A DNA stretch of 40,447 nucleotides from Lysobacterales bacterium (GCA_015655035.1 JAATFS010000353.1:1-40447); one strand, 5' to 3'. Positions 27,680 to 38,957 are shown, counted from the first letter of the stretch. The notes: generated by a model not told the origin, from the sequence alone. Program-made: numbers and translations.

Positions 27680-27681
27680 TA
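27662..27681. promoter_or_regulatory. Palindromic operator for the LacI-family regulator
   Basis: TAATTGGATCGATCTAATTA is a 20-bp palindrome with a central GATCGATC and one mismatched pair (symmetric but for positions 6 and 15). Size, symmetry and CG centre fit LacI-family sites. It overlaps the promoter of the operon, so autorepression is the likely mode. Confidence 0.65.
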
Positions 27682-27749
27682 CAGCCTTCCGGAGTCGATC
27701 GCTATGCTCCACGTCATCCCGCCTGCCGTCGGTAGCCAGAAGTAACATC

Positions 27750-28844
27750 GTGGCGACTGCGAGTAAACCTCCCCAGCCGGCGCGCGCCGCGCGACAAGGG
27801 GCTGTCACGCTTAGTGATATCGCTCGGGCGGTAGGCGTATCGCGCGCCACGGTTTCGTTGGTACTGCGCGGCAGCCCGCTGGTACACGCGGACACGCGCC
27901 GCCGCGTGGAAGAGGAACTCAGCCGTCAGCGCTATGTGTACAACCGCGCCGCCGCCAATCTGCGGCGGCGGACGTCGTCCAGCATCGCGCTGGTGATCAA
28001 CGACCTGTCCAATCCCTTCTTCGCCGAATTTGCGGCAGGCGTGGACGAAGCGCTGGGTGATGCCGGCTATGTGACGTTGCTGGGCAGTACCGGCGAATCA
28101 CCGCAGCGCCAGCAAGCGGTGCTGGCGTCGCTGATGGAACAGACGCCGGCCGGGCTGATTCTGTCGCCGGCCGAGGGTAGCGATGTCGCCGCGCTGCGCC
28201 AGGTGCTGGGCCGGCATGACAATGTGCTGTTGTTCAATCGCGAACTCGATGGCGCGGACTGGGACATGCTGGCGCTGGATAACGAGCAAGGTGCCTGTCT
28301 GGCCACTCGTCACCTGATCGAGCGGGGCCATCGCCACGTTGTCTTCTTTGGCGGCCATGCCCAATCCAGTTCGTGCCGGCAACGCCGCAGCGGCTACCTG
28401 CGCGCAATGCGTGATGCGTCGCTGCTCAGCCGTTCGATCGAATCCGCACCGAACCGCCAGGATGCGGCCGCACACACCGCCGAACTGTTCGATGACGCAT
28501 CGGCGCCTGCCACGGCCGCGGTCTGCTACAACGACAGCGTTGCGCTGGGGTTGATGGCAGGCCTGATGGCGCGCGGCATTCGGCCAGGGCAGGATTTCGC
28601 GGTGACCGGCTTCGATGATATCGCCGAGGCCGAGTTGACCACGCCGTCGCTGACCACGGTGGCGGCCGATCCGCGTGCGCGCGGTCACCAGGCCGCCTTG
28701 CTGGTGCTGGATCGGATTCGCGAACCGGAACAGGGTGGCCGGCGGCTGATTGCCGCTGTACAACTCAAGGTGCGTGAAAGCAGCGGCAGCGCGGCTGCGG
28801 CCAGTGATTCTTCCAACATCCCATTTCCATTTCTTAGCCCGTGA
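27750..28844 (+). CDS. LacI-family sugar-responsive regulator
   Basis: 364 residues from a GTG at 27750, the last start before the DNA-binding domain; the open frame upstream covers the promoter. The helix-turn-helix is at about 19-45 (VTLSDIARAVGVSRATVSLVLRG), followed by the hinge region (NLRRRTSSSIALVINDLSNPFF) and the periplasmic-binding-protein-like effector domain (ACLATRHLIERGHRHVVFFGG, AAVCYNDSVALGLMAGL, FAVTGFDDIAEAELTTPSLTTV). It is first in an operon with a sugar transporter, kinase and isomerase, and probably represses it until the sugar or a derivative is bound. The weak agaag before the start leaves the exact N-terminus uncertain. Confidence 0.92.
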   Translation: MATASKPPQPARAARQGAVTLSDIARAVGVSRATVSLVLRGSPLVHADTRRRVEEELSRQRYVYNRAAANLRRRTSSSIALVINDLSNPFFAEFAAGVDEALGDAGYVTLLGSTGESPQRQQAVLASLMEQTPAGLILSPAEGSDVAALRQVLGRHDNVLLFNRELDGADWDMLALDNEQGACLATRHLIERGHRHVVFFGGHAQSSSCRQRRSGYLRAMRDASLLSRSIESAPNRQDAAAHTAELFDDASAPATAAVCYNDSVALGLMAGLMARGIRPGQDFAVTGFDDIAEAELTTPSLTTVAADPRARGHQAALLVLDRIREPEQGGRRLIAAVQLKVRESSGSAAAASDSSNIPFPFLSP

Positions 28845-28894
28845 CGCCGAACGGCGTACATGGATTCCCTCTCCCCCCTCCTATTGCCTCTCCG

Positions 28895-30172
28895 ATGACC
28901 CCAAAAAATCCCGTCAATAATCGCGTCGCCTTGGCAGTGGCCACCATGATCTTCTTCATGTGGGGCTTTCTGACCTGTCTCAACGATATTCTGATCCCGC
29001 ATCTGAAATCGGTATTCGAGCTCAACTTCGCCCGCGCGATGTTGGTGCAGTCCACCTTCTTCGGCGCCTATTTCCTGATGGGCTTGCCCGCTGGCCGGCT
29101 GGTGGCGCATCTGGGCTACAAGCGCGGCATCGTGGCCGGCCTGGCGATCGCCGGGATCGGCGCGCTCGGGTTCTGGCCCGCCGCTGAACTGCGCAACTAC
29201 ACCGCGTTCCTCAGTGCGTTGTTCGTGCTGGCCACCGGCATCACGGTGCTGCAAGTGGCTGCCAACCCGTACGTGGCATTGCTGGGACCGGAGCGCAGCG
29301 CCTCCAGCCGGTTGACGCTGGCACAGGCATTGAATTCGCTGGGTACGGCGATTGCCCCGATCTTCGGCGGCTTGCTGATCCTGTCCAACACGGTGAAGAG
29401 CGGCGATGAGATCGCACAGCTGTCGCAGGCCGAGCAACTGGCCTACCGGGTTCAGGAGGCCCAGGCGGTGCAGGGGCCGTATCTGGGTTTGGCCGTAGTG
29501 TTGTTCCTGCTGGCGGTGTTTGTGTTCCTGTTCCGTCTGCCGGCATTGACGGAAGCCACCGAAAAGGCCGGTGCACATCAGCACACCCTCGCCGATGCGC
29601 TGCGCCATCCGCACGTGCGTTTCGGCGTGCTGGCGATCTTCTTCTACGTGGGTGCAGAAGTCGCAATCGGCAGCCTGATGGTGAACTACTTCTCGATGCC
29701 CGAGATCGGTGGTTTCAGCGAGCGCGAGGCAACCCACTACGTGTCTGCGTACTGGACGCTGGCGATGATCGGCCGTTTCATCGGCTCGGCGTTGTTGGCC
29801 AAGTTGTCGCCGCGGATCCTGTTGTCGATTTTCGCCGCGGTCAACGTCGGCCTGCTCGGCCTGACCCTGGGCAGCAGCGGCATGCTGGCGGTGTATTCGC
29901 TGGTGGCGATCGGCCTGTTCAACTCGATCATGTTCCCGACCATCTTCGCGCTGGGTATCGAACGCCTTGGGCCGCTGACCGGCCGCGCTTCGAGCCTGCT
30001 GATCATGGCGATCGTCGGTGGCGCGCTGGTGCCGTATCTGCAGGGCCAGTTGGCCGATCGCATCGGTCTGCAGCCCTCGTTCGTGTTGCCGCTGCTGTGC
30101 TACCTGTACCTGGTGTTCTATGGCATCTGGGGTTCGCGTCTGCGCGGTGATCTGGCACAGGAGCGTGCATGA
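28895..30172 (+). CDS. FucP/GluP-type MFS sugar transporter
   Basis: Proton-coupled sugar uptake permease of the inner membrane. 425 residues from the ATG at 28895; a GTG at 28841 overlapping the lacI stop is an alternative. Twelve transmembrane helices are recognisable, starting VALAVATMIFFMWGFLTCLNDIL, the FucP/GluP family hallmark. The MFS loop GRLVAHLGYKRG lies between helices 2 and 3. Further segments are VLQVAANPYVALLGPERSASSRLTLAQALNSLGTAIAP and FNSIMFPTIFALGIE. The substrate within the family (fucose, glucose, galactose, mannose, GlcNAc) cannot be read directly, but the neighbouring kinase and AGE isomerase favour mannose or fructose. It overlaps the kinase start by 4 bp. Confidence 0.92.
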   Translation: MTPKNPVNNRVALAVATMIFFMWGFLTCLNDILIPHLKSVFELNFARAMLVQSTFFGAYFLMGLPAGRLVAHLGYKRGIVAGLAIAGIGALGFWPAAELRNYTAFLSALFVLATGITVLQVAANPYVALLGPERSASSRLTLAQALNSLGTAIAPIFGGLLILSNTVKSGDEIAQLSQAEQLAYRVQEAQAVQGPYLGLAVVLFLLAVFVFLFRLPALTEATEKAGAHQHTLADALRHPHVRFGVLAIFFYVGAEVAIGSLMVNYFSMPEIGGFSEREATHYVSAYWTLAMIGRFIGSALLAKLSPRILLSIFAAVNVGLLGLTLGSSGMLAVYSLVAIGLFNSIMFPTIFALGIERLGPLTGRASSLLIMAIVGGALVPYLQGQLADRIGLQPSFVLPLLCYLYLVFYGIWGSRLRGDLAQERA

Positions 30173-31164
30173 GTCAGGTAGCAGCCAAGATCGTCTGTTT
30201 CGGCGAAGCGCTGATCGACATGATGGCGATGCCGCCGGAATCGCCGCAGGCGCCGCGCGCCTTCCTGCAACATGCCGGCGGTGCGCCGGCCAACGTTGCG
30301 GTGGCGGTGGCCCGGCTCGGGGGGCAAAGTCATTTCGTAGGGATGCTCGGGCAGGACATGTTTGGTGACTTCCTGCTGAAGAGCCTGGCCGATGCCGGTG
30401 TGGTCACCGATGGCATCGTCCGCACCGGCGAGGCCAAGACGGCATTGGCGTTCGTGGCCTTGGACGAAGCCGGCGAGCGCAGCTTCAGCTTCTATCGTCC
30501 GCCGTCGGCGGATCTGCTGTTTCGTGCCGAGCACTACCTGCCCGATGCATTCGAAGGTGCGGCGATCTTCCATGTCTGCACCAACAGCATGACCGAGGCC
30601 GAGGTGGCCGAGTCCACGTTCGAGGGCATGCGTCGCGCGCAGGCCAGCGGCGCGGTGGTCAGCCTGGATCTCAATCTGCGTCCGGCACTGTGGCCGCATG
30701 ATGTCGATCCCGCGCCCCGGCTATGGCAGGCGTTGGCGATGGCCGACGTGGTCAAGCTTTCGCGCGAGGAATTCGACTATCTGGCCGGTACGCTAAACAG
30801 CGATACCACGTCGGTGGTGCAGAAGCTCTGGCAAGGCCGGACCCAGTGGCTGCTGGTCACCGATGGTGGCGGGCCGCTGCATTGGTTCACTCGCAGCGAC
30901 TCTGGCCAGGTGCCGTCCTACCAGGTGCAGGTGCAGGACACGACGGCGGCCGGGGATGCCTTCGTCGGTGGCCTGCTGCTGCAACTGGCGCGTCTGGTGA
31001 GTGATGCGCAAGGCCTGGAAGGCTTTTGCGCCGAACCGGCCAAGATGGAGCAGGCGATCCGCTTTGCCGCAGCGGTAGGAGCGCTGGCGGTGACCCGCAA
31101 GGGCTCCTTCGCGGCGATGCCCAGCCATGCAGATGTACTCGAATTGATCCAGGAACAGTCATGA
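30169..31164 (+). CDS. PfkB-family sugar kinase, probable fructokinase
   Basis: 331 residues, a ribokinase/PfkB-fold kinase that phosphorylates a hexose with ATP. The N-terminal signature is IVCFGEALIDMM; sugar binding is at GGAPANVAVAVARLGG (37-52); the C-terminal catalytic motif is DTTAAGDAFVGG, with base Asp263. FSFYRPPSADLLF is typical of fructokinases. It is coupled at both ends by 4-bp ATGA overlaps to the MFS and AGE genes. In this setting the substrate is most plausibly fructose made by the isomerase next door. Confidence 0.9.
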   Translation: MSQVAAKIVCFGEALIDMMAMPPESPQAPRAFLQHAGGAPANVAVAVARLGGQSHFVGMLGQDMFGDFLLKSLADAGVVTDGIVRTGEAKTALAFVALDEAGERSFSFYRPPSADLLFRAEHYLPDAFEGAAIFHVCTNSMTEAEVAESTFEGMRRAQASGAVVSLDLNLRPALWPHDVDPAPRLWQALAMADVVKLSREEFDYLAGTLNSDTTSVVQKLWQGRTQWLLVTDGGGPLHWFTRSDSGQVPSYQVQVQDTTAAGDAFVGGLLLQLARLVSDAQGLEGFCAEPAKMEQAIRFAAAVGALAVTRKGSFAAMPSHADVLELIQEQS

Positions 31165-32387
31165 CGCCCCAGCCCGAAAACCCTACGCCGGATTTCCGTT
31201 CGGCCGATTTCCTGCGTCGCCATATCGCCGACACCATGGCGTTCTACCATCCGCGTGCGATCGATCCGGCGGGCGGTTTCTTCCACTATTTCCGCGACGA
31301 CGGTTCTGTCTACGATGCCGGGCACCGGCACCTGGTGAGCAGCACGCGTTTCGTCTTCGACTATGCGATGGCCTACCGCGAATTCGGCAACGCCGAGTAT
31401 CTGGAGGCGGTCCACCACGGGCTGGATTATCTGCGCAACGTGCATCGCAATCCGGCAACGGGGGGCTATGCCTGGACGCTACGCGATGGCGTGGTCGAGG
31501 ACGACATGAACCACTGCTATGGCGTGGCGTTCGTGTTGCTGGCCTATTCCTGTGGGTTGAAGGCCGGCATCGAACAGGCGCGTGGCTGGATGGACGAAAC
31601 CTGGCAGTTGCTGGAGCGGTACTTCTGGGAAGCGGAGTACGGCCTGTACAAGGACGAGGCCGATGCGCAGTGGAACTTCAGCGACTACCGTGGCCAGAAC
31701 GCCAACATGCACATGTGCGAGGCGATGCTGGCGGCGTTCGAGGCCAGTGGTGAACGTCGTTACCTGGAGCGTGCGTTGTTGCTGGCCGATCACATGACCC
31801 GACGGCAGGCGGCCAAGGCGGGCGGGCTGGTGTGGGAGCATTACGATCCGCAGTGGAACATCGACTGGGACTACAACCGCGACAATCCCAAGCACCTGTT
31901 TCGTCCGTGGGGTTTCCAGCCCGGGCACCAGACCGAGTGGGCCAAGCTGCTGGTGATTCTGGACCGCCACGTGGAGGCCGACTGGCTGCTGCCGACGGCC
32001 AGGCAGCTGTTCGATACGGCGGTGGAGCGTTCCTGGGATCAGGCACGCGGCGGCTTGTACTACGGTTTCGATCCGGAAGGCCGGGTCTGCGATGACGACA
32101 AGTATTTCTGGGTGCAGGCCGAGTCGCTGGCGACGGCGGCATTGCTGGCCGCACGCAGCGGTGACGAGGTGTATTGGCAGTGGTACGACAAGTTATGGGC
32201 GTACGCGTGGAAGCATCTGGTCGATCATCGGTATGGCGCTTGGTATCGCATTCTGGATGCGGATAATCGCAAATACAGTGATGAGAAGAGTCCGGCGGGG
32301 AAGACCGACTATCACACGATGGGTGCCTGTCATGAGGTGCTGAACGTGGTGCGGGCGAGGGCGCCCGACGCGAGCCGGTACGAATAA
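31161..32387 (+). CDS. AGE-family sugar isomerase/epimerase, probable D-mannose isomerase
   Basis: 408 residues from the ATG at 31161, with agga 7 nt before. N-acylglucosamine 2-epimerase (AGE) fold: an (alpha/alpha)6 barrel. Conserved segments include SSTRFVFDYAMAYREFG, the RGQNANMHMCEAMLAAFEAS segment around the substrate pocket, RPWGFQPGHQTEWAKLL with a catalytic His, and KTDYHTMGACHEVLNVV with a second catalytic His near the end. The N-acyl-sugar, mannose, cellobiose and sulfoquinovose branches share this fold. The pairing with a PfkB kinase and hexose transporter favours mannose-to-fructose isomerisation. It is last in the LacI operon. Confidence 0.88.
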   Translation: MTPQPENPTPDFRSADFLRRHIADTMAFYHPRAIDPAGGFFHYFRDDGSVYDAGHRHLVSSTRFVFDYAMAYREFGNAEYLEAVHHGLDYLRNVHRNPATGGYAWTLRDGVVEDDMNHCYGVAFVLLAYSCGLKAGIEQARGWMDETWQLLERYFWEAEYGLYKDEADAQWNFSDYRGQNANMHMCEAMLAAFEASGERRYLERALLLADHMTRRQAAKAGGLVWEHYDPQWNIDWDYNRDNPKHLFRPWGFQPGHQTEWAKLLVILDRHVEADWLLPTARQLFDTAVERSWDQARGGLYYGFDPEGRVCDDDKYFWVQAESLATAALLAARSGDEVYWQWYDKLWAYAWKHLVDHRYGAWYRILDADNRKYSDEKSPAGKTDYHTMGACHEVLNVVRARAPDASRYE

Positions 32388-32548
32388 AGCCGCACCGGGC
32401 CCCTGCGCTTCTCGCCAAGGACGGCATTCATGCCCTTTTCCGGGATGGCGCTCACTTCGTTCAAACAAGGCGCCTATTTAGCCTTGGCGCCCACCCCCGA
32501 GTTGGATGCGATTTCCAGCGAATGAGGTCGACGTGGTCGCATGAGGTA

Positions 32549-33907
32549 TCAACGTGGGCGGTAGTCGTCGATGCCGCCGGCCACGTGTTGCCCGTCTTGC
32601 CATACGGCGGCGATGCGCCGGGTGTTGAGGATGTCTAGGGTGGGGTCGGCTTCCAGTACCAACAGGTCGGCGCGCAGTCCCGGGGCGATGCGGCCACGGT
32701 CCTTCAGTCCGAGCAGTTTGGCTGCGTCGCGGGTGGCGATGGTAAGGGCTTGTGCGGGGGTGAATCCGGCCTGGGTCATCAGTTCCAGTTCGCGGTGTTC
32801 GGCGAAACCGATGACACGCTGCGGCAGTGCGCCTGCGTCGGTGCCGAAGCCGATCCTGATCCCCGCGCTGCGCAGGGTGCGCAGGTTGTCCAGGTTGGTG
32901 GCGACGGCCTTGCGTGCGGCGGCAATGCCGGGGCCGGCCAGCTGCGCGTCGCGCCAGGCCTGGTCGCTCCACTGTGCGCGCACGGCTTGCGGCAGTGCAT
33001 TGCGCAGGAAGCGTTGCTGCAGCCATTGCGGATGTTCCGCGTAGAGGTAGTTGGCTTCGTCGATGTTGACCGTGGGGATGTACCAGGTGCCGGCGGTGAA
33101 CATCGCTGCGACCAGGGCTGGATCGATCGGGTTGTCGCGCACGCCGTGGGCGATTACGTCCAGGCCGCTGGCGACCAGGTCGGTGGCTGGCGCCAGGTCG
33201 TGGATGTGCGCGGCGACCTTGAGATTGTGTTCGTGCGCCTCATCGATCGCAGCGCGATAGACCTCTGGGCTCATCATCGGGAACTTTCCGCCGATGTCGT
33301 CGACCCAGAGCTTGATCAGGTCGACACCGGCCTTGGCCTGGTCGCGCACTGCTGCGCGCGCAGATGCGGCATCGGCGGGACGCGCTACCGGATCGTGGGA
33401 CAGACCCATCACGTCCGCAGGCGGGGCGCCCGCCGGGGCGCCGATGCCGGGCCCGGCACCCTTGAGCTGCGCGCCCAGCGCGGGTGCGCGGTTGATCTCG
33501 TCGCGGAGCGCATAGAACGACGGCGCATTCATGCCCAATGCGGTGACGGTGGTAATGCCATAGGCCTGGAACTGGCGCAGGTCGCGGATCACGTTGTCGC
33601 GGGTGTAGAAGCGGTCGCCGTGGCCGGTGCCGGACGTGTTGCCGACATGAGCGTGGTCGCTGACCAGGCCAGGCACCAGGTATTTGCCGCGATAGTCGAT
33701 GCGGCGTGCATTCGCTTCCAGGGCTGCTCCGGCGGCGGCGTTGACCTGGACGATGCGGCCATCGCGGATCACCACATCGCGGATCCCGAGGTTGCGTTCG
33801 CCATCGAAGACGTGAGCACCTTCGAACACGAGCGTTTCGGCATGCAGGCTCGATGGAATGGCCGTCACCACGGCCAGGAAAAGCGGAAGAATGCGAAAGG
33901 CTTGCAT
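32549..33907 (-). CDS. Exported metal-dependent amidohydrolase
   Basis: 452 residues from the ATG at 33907; aaggag lies upstream. Signal peptide MQAFRILPLFLAVVTAIPSSLHA, cleavage near residue 23, so it acts in the periplasm or outside. The amidohydrolase-superfamily metal site is recognisable: the HxH in LVPGLVSDHAHVG, the lysine in GVDLIKLWVDD (possibly carboxylated), histidines in VAAHIHDLAP and DVIAHGV, and the aspartate in IGFGTDAG. The C-terminal small beta-domain ends RGRIAPGLRADLLVLEADP. The superfamily includes imidazolonepropionase-like and Xaa-Pro/dipeptide hydrolases; the substrate cannot be named. It lies 92 bp downstream of metH on the same strand. Confidence 0.88.
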   Translation of the reverse strand: MQAFRILPLFLAVVTAIPSSLHAETLVFEGAHVFDGERNLGIRDVVIRDGRIVQVNAAAGAALEANARRIDYRGKYLVPGLVSDHAHVGNTSGTGHGDRFYTRDNVIRDLRQFQAYGITTVTALGMNAPSFYALRDEINRAPALGAQLKGAGPGIGAPAGAPPADVMGLSHDPVARPADAASARAAVRDQAKAGVDLIKLWVDDIGGKFPMMSPEVYRAAIDEAHEHNLKVAAHIHDLAPATDLVASGLDVIAHGVRDNPIDPALVAAMFTAGTWYIPTVNIDEANYLYAEHPQWLQQRFLRNALPQAVRAQWSDQAWRDAQLAGPGIAAARKAVATNLDNLRTLRSAGIRIGFGTDAGALPQRVIGFAEHRELELMTQAGFTPAQALTIATRDAAKLLGLKDRGRIAPGLRADLLVLEADPTLDILNTRRIAAVWQDGQHVAGGIDDYRPR

Positions 33908-33999
33908 GTGCCTTGCTCCTTGCGGTGGGAGCACAGCCTAACGGCAGCGCGGTGGCCGAGCGGTGACGGTACGGGTGGGCGCCGTCGCCGCGATCGCGC

Positions 34000-36702
<2,703 letters not shown>

Positions 36703-36712
36703 CGAGGATGCC

Positions 36713-37870
36713 TCACGCGGCCTGTTCCGCCGCGCCAGGGAGCCGGCGCGGGGCGATATCGGCCACCGCTTCGGCAATGGCGCGGATGTGTTCAGGGGTG
36801 GTGCCGCAGCAGCCGCCGACCAGATTGAGCAGGCCGGACTGGGCGAATTCCTTCAAGGTGGCGGCCATCTCTTCCGGAGTCTCGTCGTACTCGCCGAAGG
36901 CATTGGGCAAGCCGGCGTTGGGGTGCGCGCTGACATAGGCATCGGCGACATTGGCCAGGGTCTCGACATGCGGGCGCAGGTCGCTGGCGCCCAGTGCACA
37001 GTTCAGCCCGATCGACAACGGCCGTCCATGCGCCACCGAGGCATAGAAAGCCTCGGCGGTCTGCCCGGAAAGCGTACGTCCGGAGGCATCGGTGATGGTG
37101 CCGGAAATCATCACCGGCAGCCGGCCGCCGCGTGCTTCGAAGACTTCCTCGATCGCGTACAGCGCAGCCTTGGCGTTGAGGGTGTCGAAGATGGTCTCGA
37201 CCATCAAGGTGTCGGCGCCGCCGTCGATCAGGCCGTCGATCGCCGCGCGATAGGTACCGCGCAGCTCGTCGAAGCTGGTGTTGCGGAAGCCCGGGTCGTT
37301 GACGTCCGGGCTGATCGAGGCGGTGCGGCTGGTTGGCCCGAGCACACCGATGACGAAGCGTGGCTTGTGCGGCGTCAGCGCCTGGACCGCGTCGCAGCAC
37401 TCGCGCGCCACCCGGGCGCCGGCCTTGTTCAGTTCGTAGACCAGGTGTTCGAGGTGGTAGTCGGCCTGGCTGACCGAGGTGGCGTTGAAGGTATTGGTTT
37501 CGAGCAGATCGGCGCCCGCGTCAAGGTAGGCGCGGTGGATGTCGGCAATGATCTGCGGCTGGGTGAGCAGGAGCAGGTCGTTGTTGCCCTTGAGGTCGTG
37601 GCCCTGAGGCGCGTGATCGCAGCCCGGGCCATGCGTGTGGCCCGCGTCGGACGCCGGTGCCCGGATCGAATCGAATCCCTGCGCGAAGCGTTCGCCCCGG
37701 TAGTCGGCCTCCTGCAACCCATGGCGCTGGATCATCGTGCCCATCGCGCCATCGATGATCAGAATGCGCCTGGCCAGCGCCTGCTCGAGTGCCTCCGCGC
37801 GTTGCGGCTGCAGCCACGGCAACGAGAGCGGCTTCCGGGGCTTGGAACCGGGGGACGGGGCGGCGGTCAT
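36713..37870 (-). CDS. metH: Methionine synthase, homocysteine S-methyltransferase part
   Basis: N-terminal portion of a split MetH. 385 residues from the ATG at 37870. It forms the homocysteine-binding barrel: RRILIIDGAMGTMIQRHGLQE, NNDLLLLTQP, ETNTFNATSVSQADY, GPTSRTASISPDVNDPGFRN. The three zinc ligands are intact: C291 in IGLNCALGA and C354/C355 in VGGCCGTTPEHI. Between the first strand and LKGNNDLL there is an extra His/Cys-rich stretch, AGHTHGPGCDHAPQGHD, absent from E. coli MetH as I recall it. It overlaps the ArsR-methyltransferase gene by 4 bp and precedes the other half by 10 bp, so all three should be cotranscribed. Confidence 0.95.
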   Translation of the reverse strand: MTAAPSPGSKPRKPLSLPWLQPQRAEALEQALARRILIIDGAMGTMIQRHGLQEADYRGERFAQGFDSIRAPASDAGHTHGPGCDHAPQGHDLKGNNDLLLLTQPQIIADIHRAYLDAGADLLETNTFNATSVSQADYHLEHLVYELNKAGARVARECCDAVQALTPHKPRFVIGVLGPTSRTASISPDVNDPGFRNTSFDELRGTYRAAIDGLIDGGADTLMVETIFDTLNAKAALYAIEEVFEARGGRLPVMISGTITDASGRTLSGQTAEAFYASVAHGRPLSIGLNCALGASDLRPHVETLANVADAYVSAHPNAGLPNAFGEYDETPEEMAATLKEFAQSGLLNLVGGCCGTTPEHIRAIAEAVADIAPRRLPGAAEQAA

Positions 37871-38862
37871 GATCCGTTGCTTCTCGCGGCGCCGCCCTGG
37901 CTGGCGGCGAACCCCGAATCGCGAATTGCCGATCCCGGCTTGACCGCGATCAACGAGATCACTTCGAAGTGCGGTGGTCGCTTCTCGCGGGTCACGGTTT
38001 CCAGGCTGGAGACCTGCAGCCCGGCCTTGTCGACGAAACGGCGCAGCTCTTTTTCGCTGAATCCCAGGTTGACGTGGCCATAGGCGGCCACGGCGGCGCG
38101 GTGTTCGTGCTTGGCCAGGCTGCACAGCAGCAGCCGACCACCCGGGCGCAACACCCGCGCCGACTCGGCAACCGCCTGGGCCGGCTTGCTTGCGTAGGTG
38201 AGGGCATGCATCAGCACCACCAGGTCGAAGGTCTGTGCCTCGAACGGCAGCGCGTGCATGTCGGCTTCTCGTACTTCCACGTTGCGCAGCTTGCGCAGGC
38301 GCTCGCTGGCGGCGGCGACCACGCGTGCGCTGGTGTCGATGCAGACGTAGCGCTGAGCATGCGGCGCCACCAGTTCGGCCAGTACGCCGTCGCCGGAGGC
38401 GATGTCGGGCACGTCGCCAGGCTCCAGCAGCGGCAGCGCGGTACGCGCCATCGCCTCCCAGGTACGGCCAGGGGAATAGTGCCGTTCCATGTCGCCGGCC
38501 ACCGAGTCGGCCCAGCTCTGGTCGGCGGCGCGGTTGGCCAGCACCGCAGGCACGCGCTCGGCGTCCTGGCGCAGCAACGGGTCGTCGCTGCCGGTACTCA
38601 GGGCGAGCCACAGCGAGCGCTGCGCCGGGTCCAGCGCGGCGTCGTCGAAACGGTAGTAGGCCGATACGCCGGCGCGGCGGTCGCGGACCAGTCCGGCTTC
38701 CTTGAGCTTGGCCAAGTGGGTGGACACCCGGGGTTGCGCCAACTGGGTGATGGCCGACAGTTCGGCGACCGTGAGTTCTTCTTGTTCCAGCAGGGTCAAC
38801 AGGCGCACGCGGGTGGCGTCGGCAAAGACTTTCAGCCGGGTCGACCAGTCTTCCAGATCCAT
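37867..38862 (-). CDS. ArsR-family regulator fused to a SAM-dependent methyltransferase domain
   Basis: 331 residues from the ATG at 38862, directly after the palindromic operator; a TTG at 38919 is in frame but lies in the promoter. The N-terminal 90 residues form an ArsR winged helix (LKVFADATRVRLLTLLEQEELTVAELSAITQLAQPRVSTHLAKLKEAGLV). A class I methyltransferase domain follows from about 130: DIASGDGVLAELVAPH as motif I, YVCIDTSARVVAAA, DLVVLMHALTYASKP, LRPGGRLLLCSL. No arsenic-type cysteine pair is seen. The last ~20 residues (AIRDSGFAASQGGAARSNGS) come from repeat-like sequence overlapping metH. By context it should sense a SAM-cycle metabolite (SAM or SAH) and control methionine synthase, as SahR-type ArsR regulators do; this is inference. 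Confidence 0.9.
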   Translation of the reverse strand: MDLEDWSTRLKVFADATRVRLLTLLEQEELTVAELSAITQLAQPRVSTHLAKLKEAGLVRDRRAGVSAYYRFDDAALDPAQRSLWLALSTGSDDPLLRQDAERVPAVLANRAADQSWADSVAGDMERHYSPGRTWEAMARTALPLLEPGDVPDIASGDGVLAELVAPHAQRYVCIDTSARVVAAASERLRKLRNVEVREADMHALPFEAQTFDLVVLMHALTYASKPAQAVAESARVLRPGGRLLLCSLAKHEHRAAVAAYGHVNLGFSEKELRRFVDKAGLQVSSLETVTREKRPPHFEVISLIAVKPGSAIRDSGFAASQGGAARSNGS

Positions 38863-38894
38863 AAATATCTCTATATCGCGATATCGAGATATTT
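38863..38894. promoter_or_regulatory. 32-bp palindromic operator of the ArsR-metH operon
   Basis: The outer arms AAATATCTC and GAGATATTT are perfect, and the centre ATATCGCGATAT is itself a perfect palindrome; only one pair (positions 10 and 23) fails across 32 bp. ATATC-type units repeat through it. It begins 1 bp before the regulator's ATG and covers the -10 and start region. Confidence 0.8.
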
Positions 38895-38919
38895 TCGGTG
38901 CTGGGTAGGTCGGGGTCAA
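38891..38919 (-). promoter_or_regulatory. Promoter of the ArsR-metH operon
   Basis: On the minus strand TTGACC (38919-38914) and GAAAAT (38896-38891) have a 17-bp spacer. The start would fall near 38884, inside the palindrome, so a bound ArsR protein would block transcription. Confidence 0.55.
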
Positions 38920-38957
38920 CCGCCGGGCTTATACATACGCATGCGAATGGTTGGGGC

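Noticed and set aside
32466..32486. Hairpin caaggc / gccttg between convergent AGE isomerase and amidohydrolase genes
   Set aside because: Only a 6-bp stem with a 9-nt loop; too weak to call a terminator.
38863..38894. Arsenic-resistance operon behind the ArsR-type regulator
   Set aside because: No arsenate reductase, arsenite pump or cysteine metal site; the downstream genes are methionine synthase.
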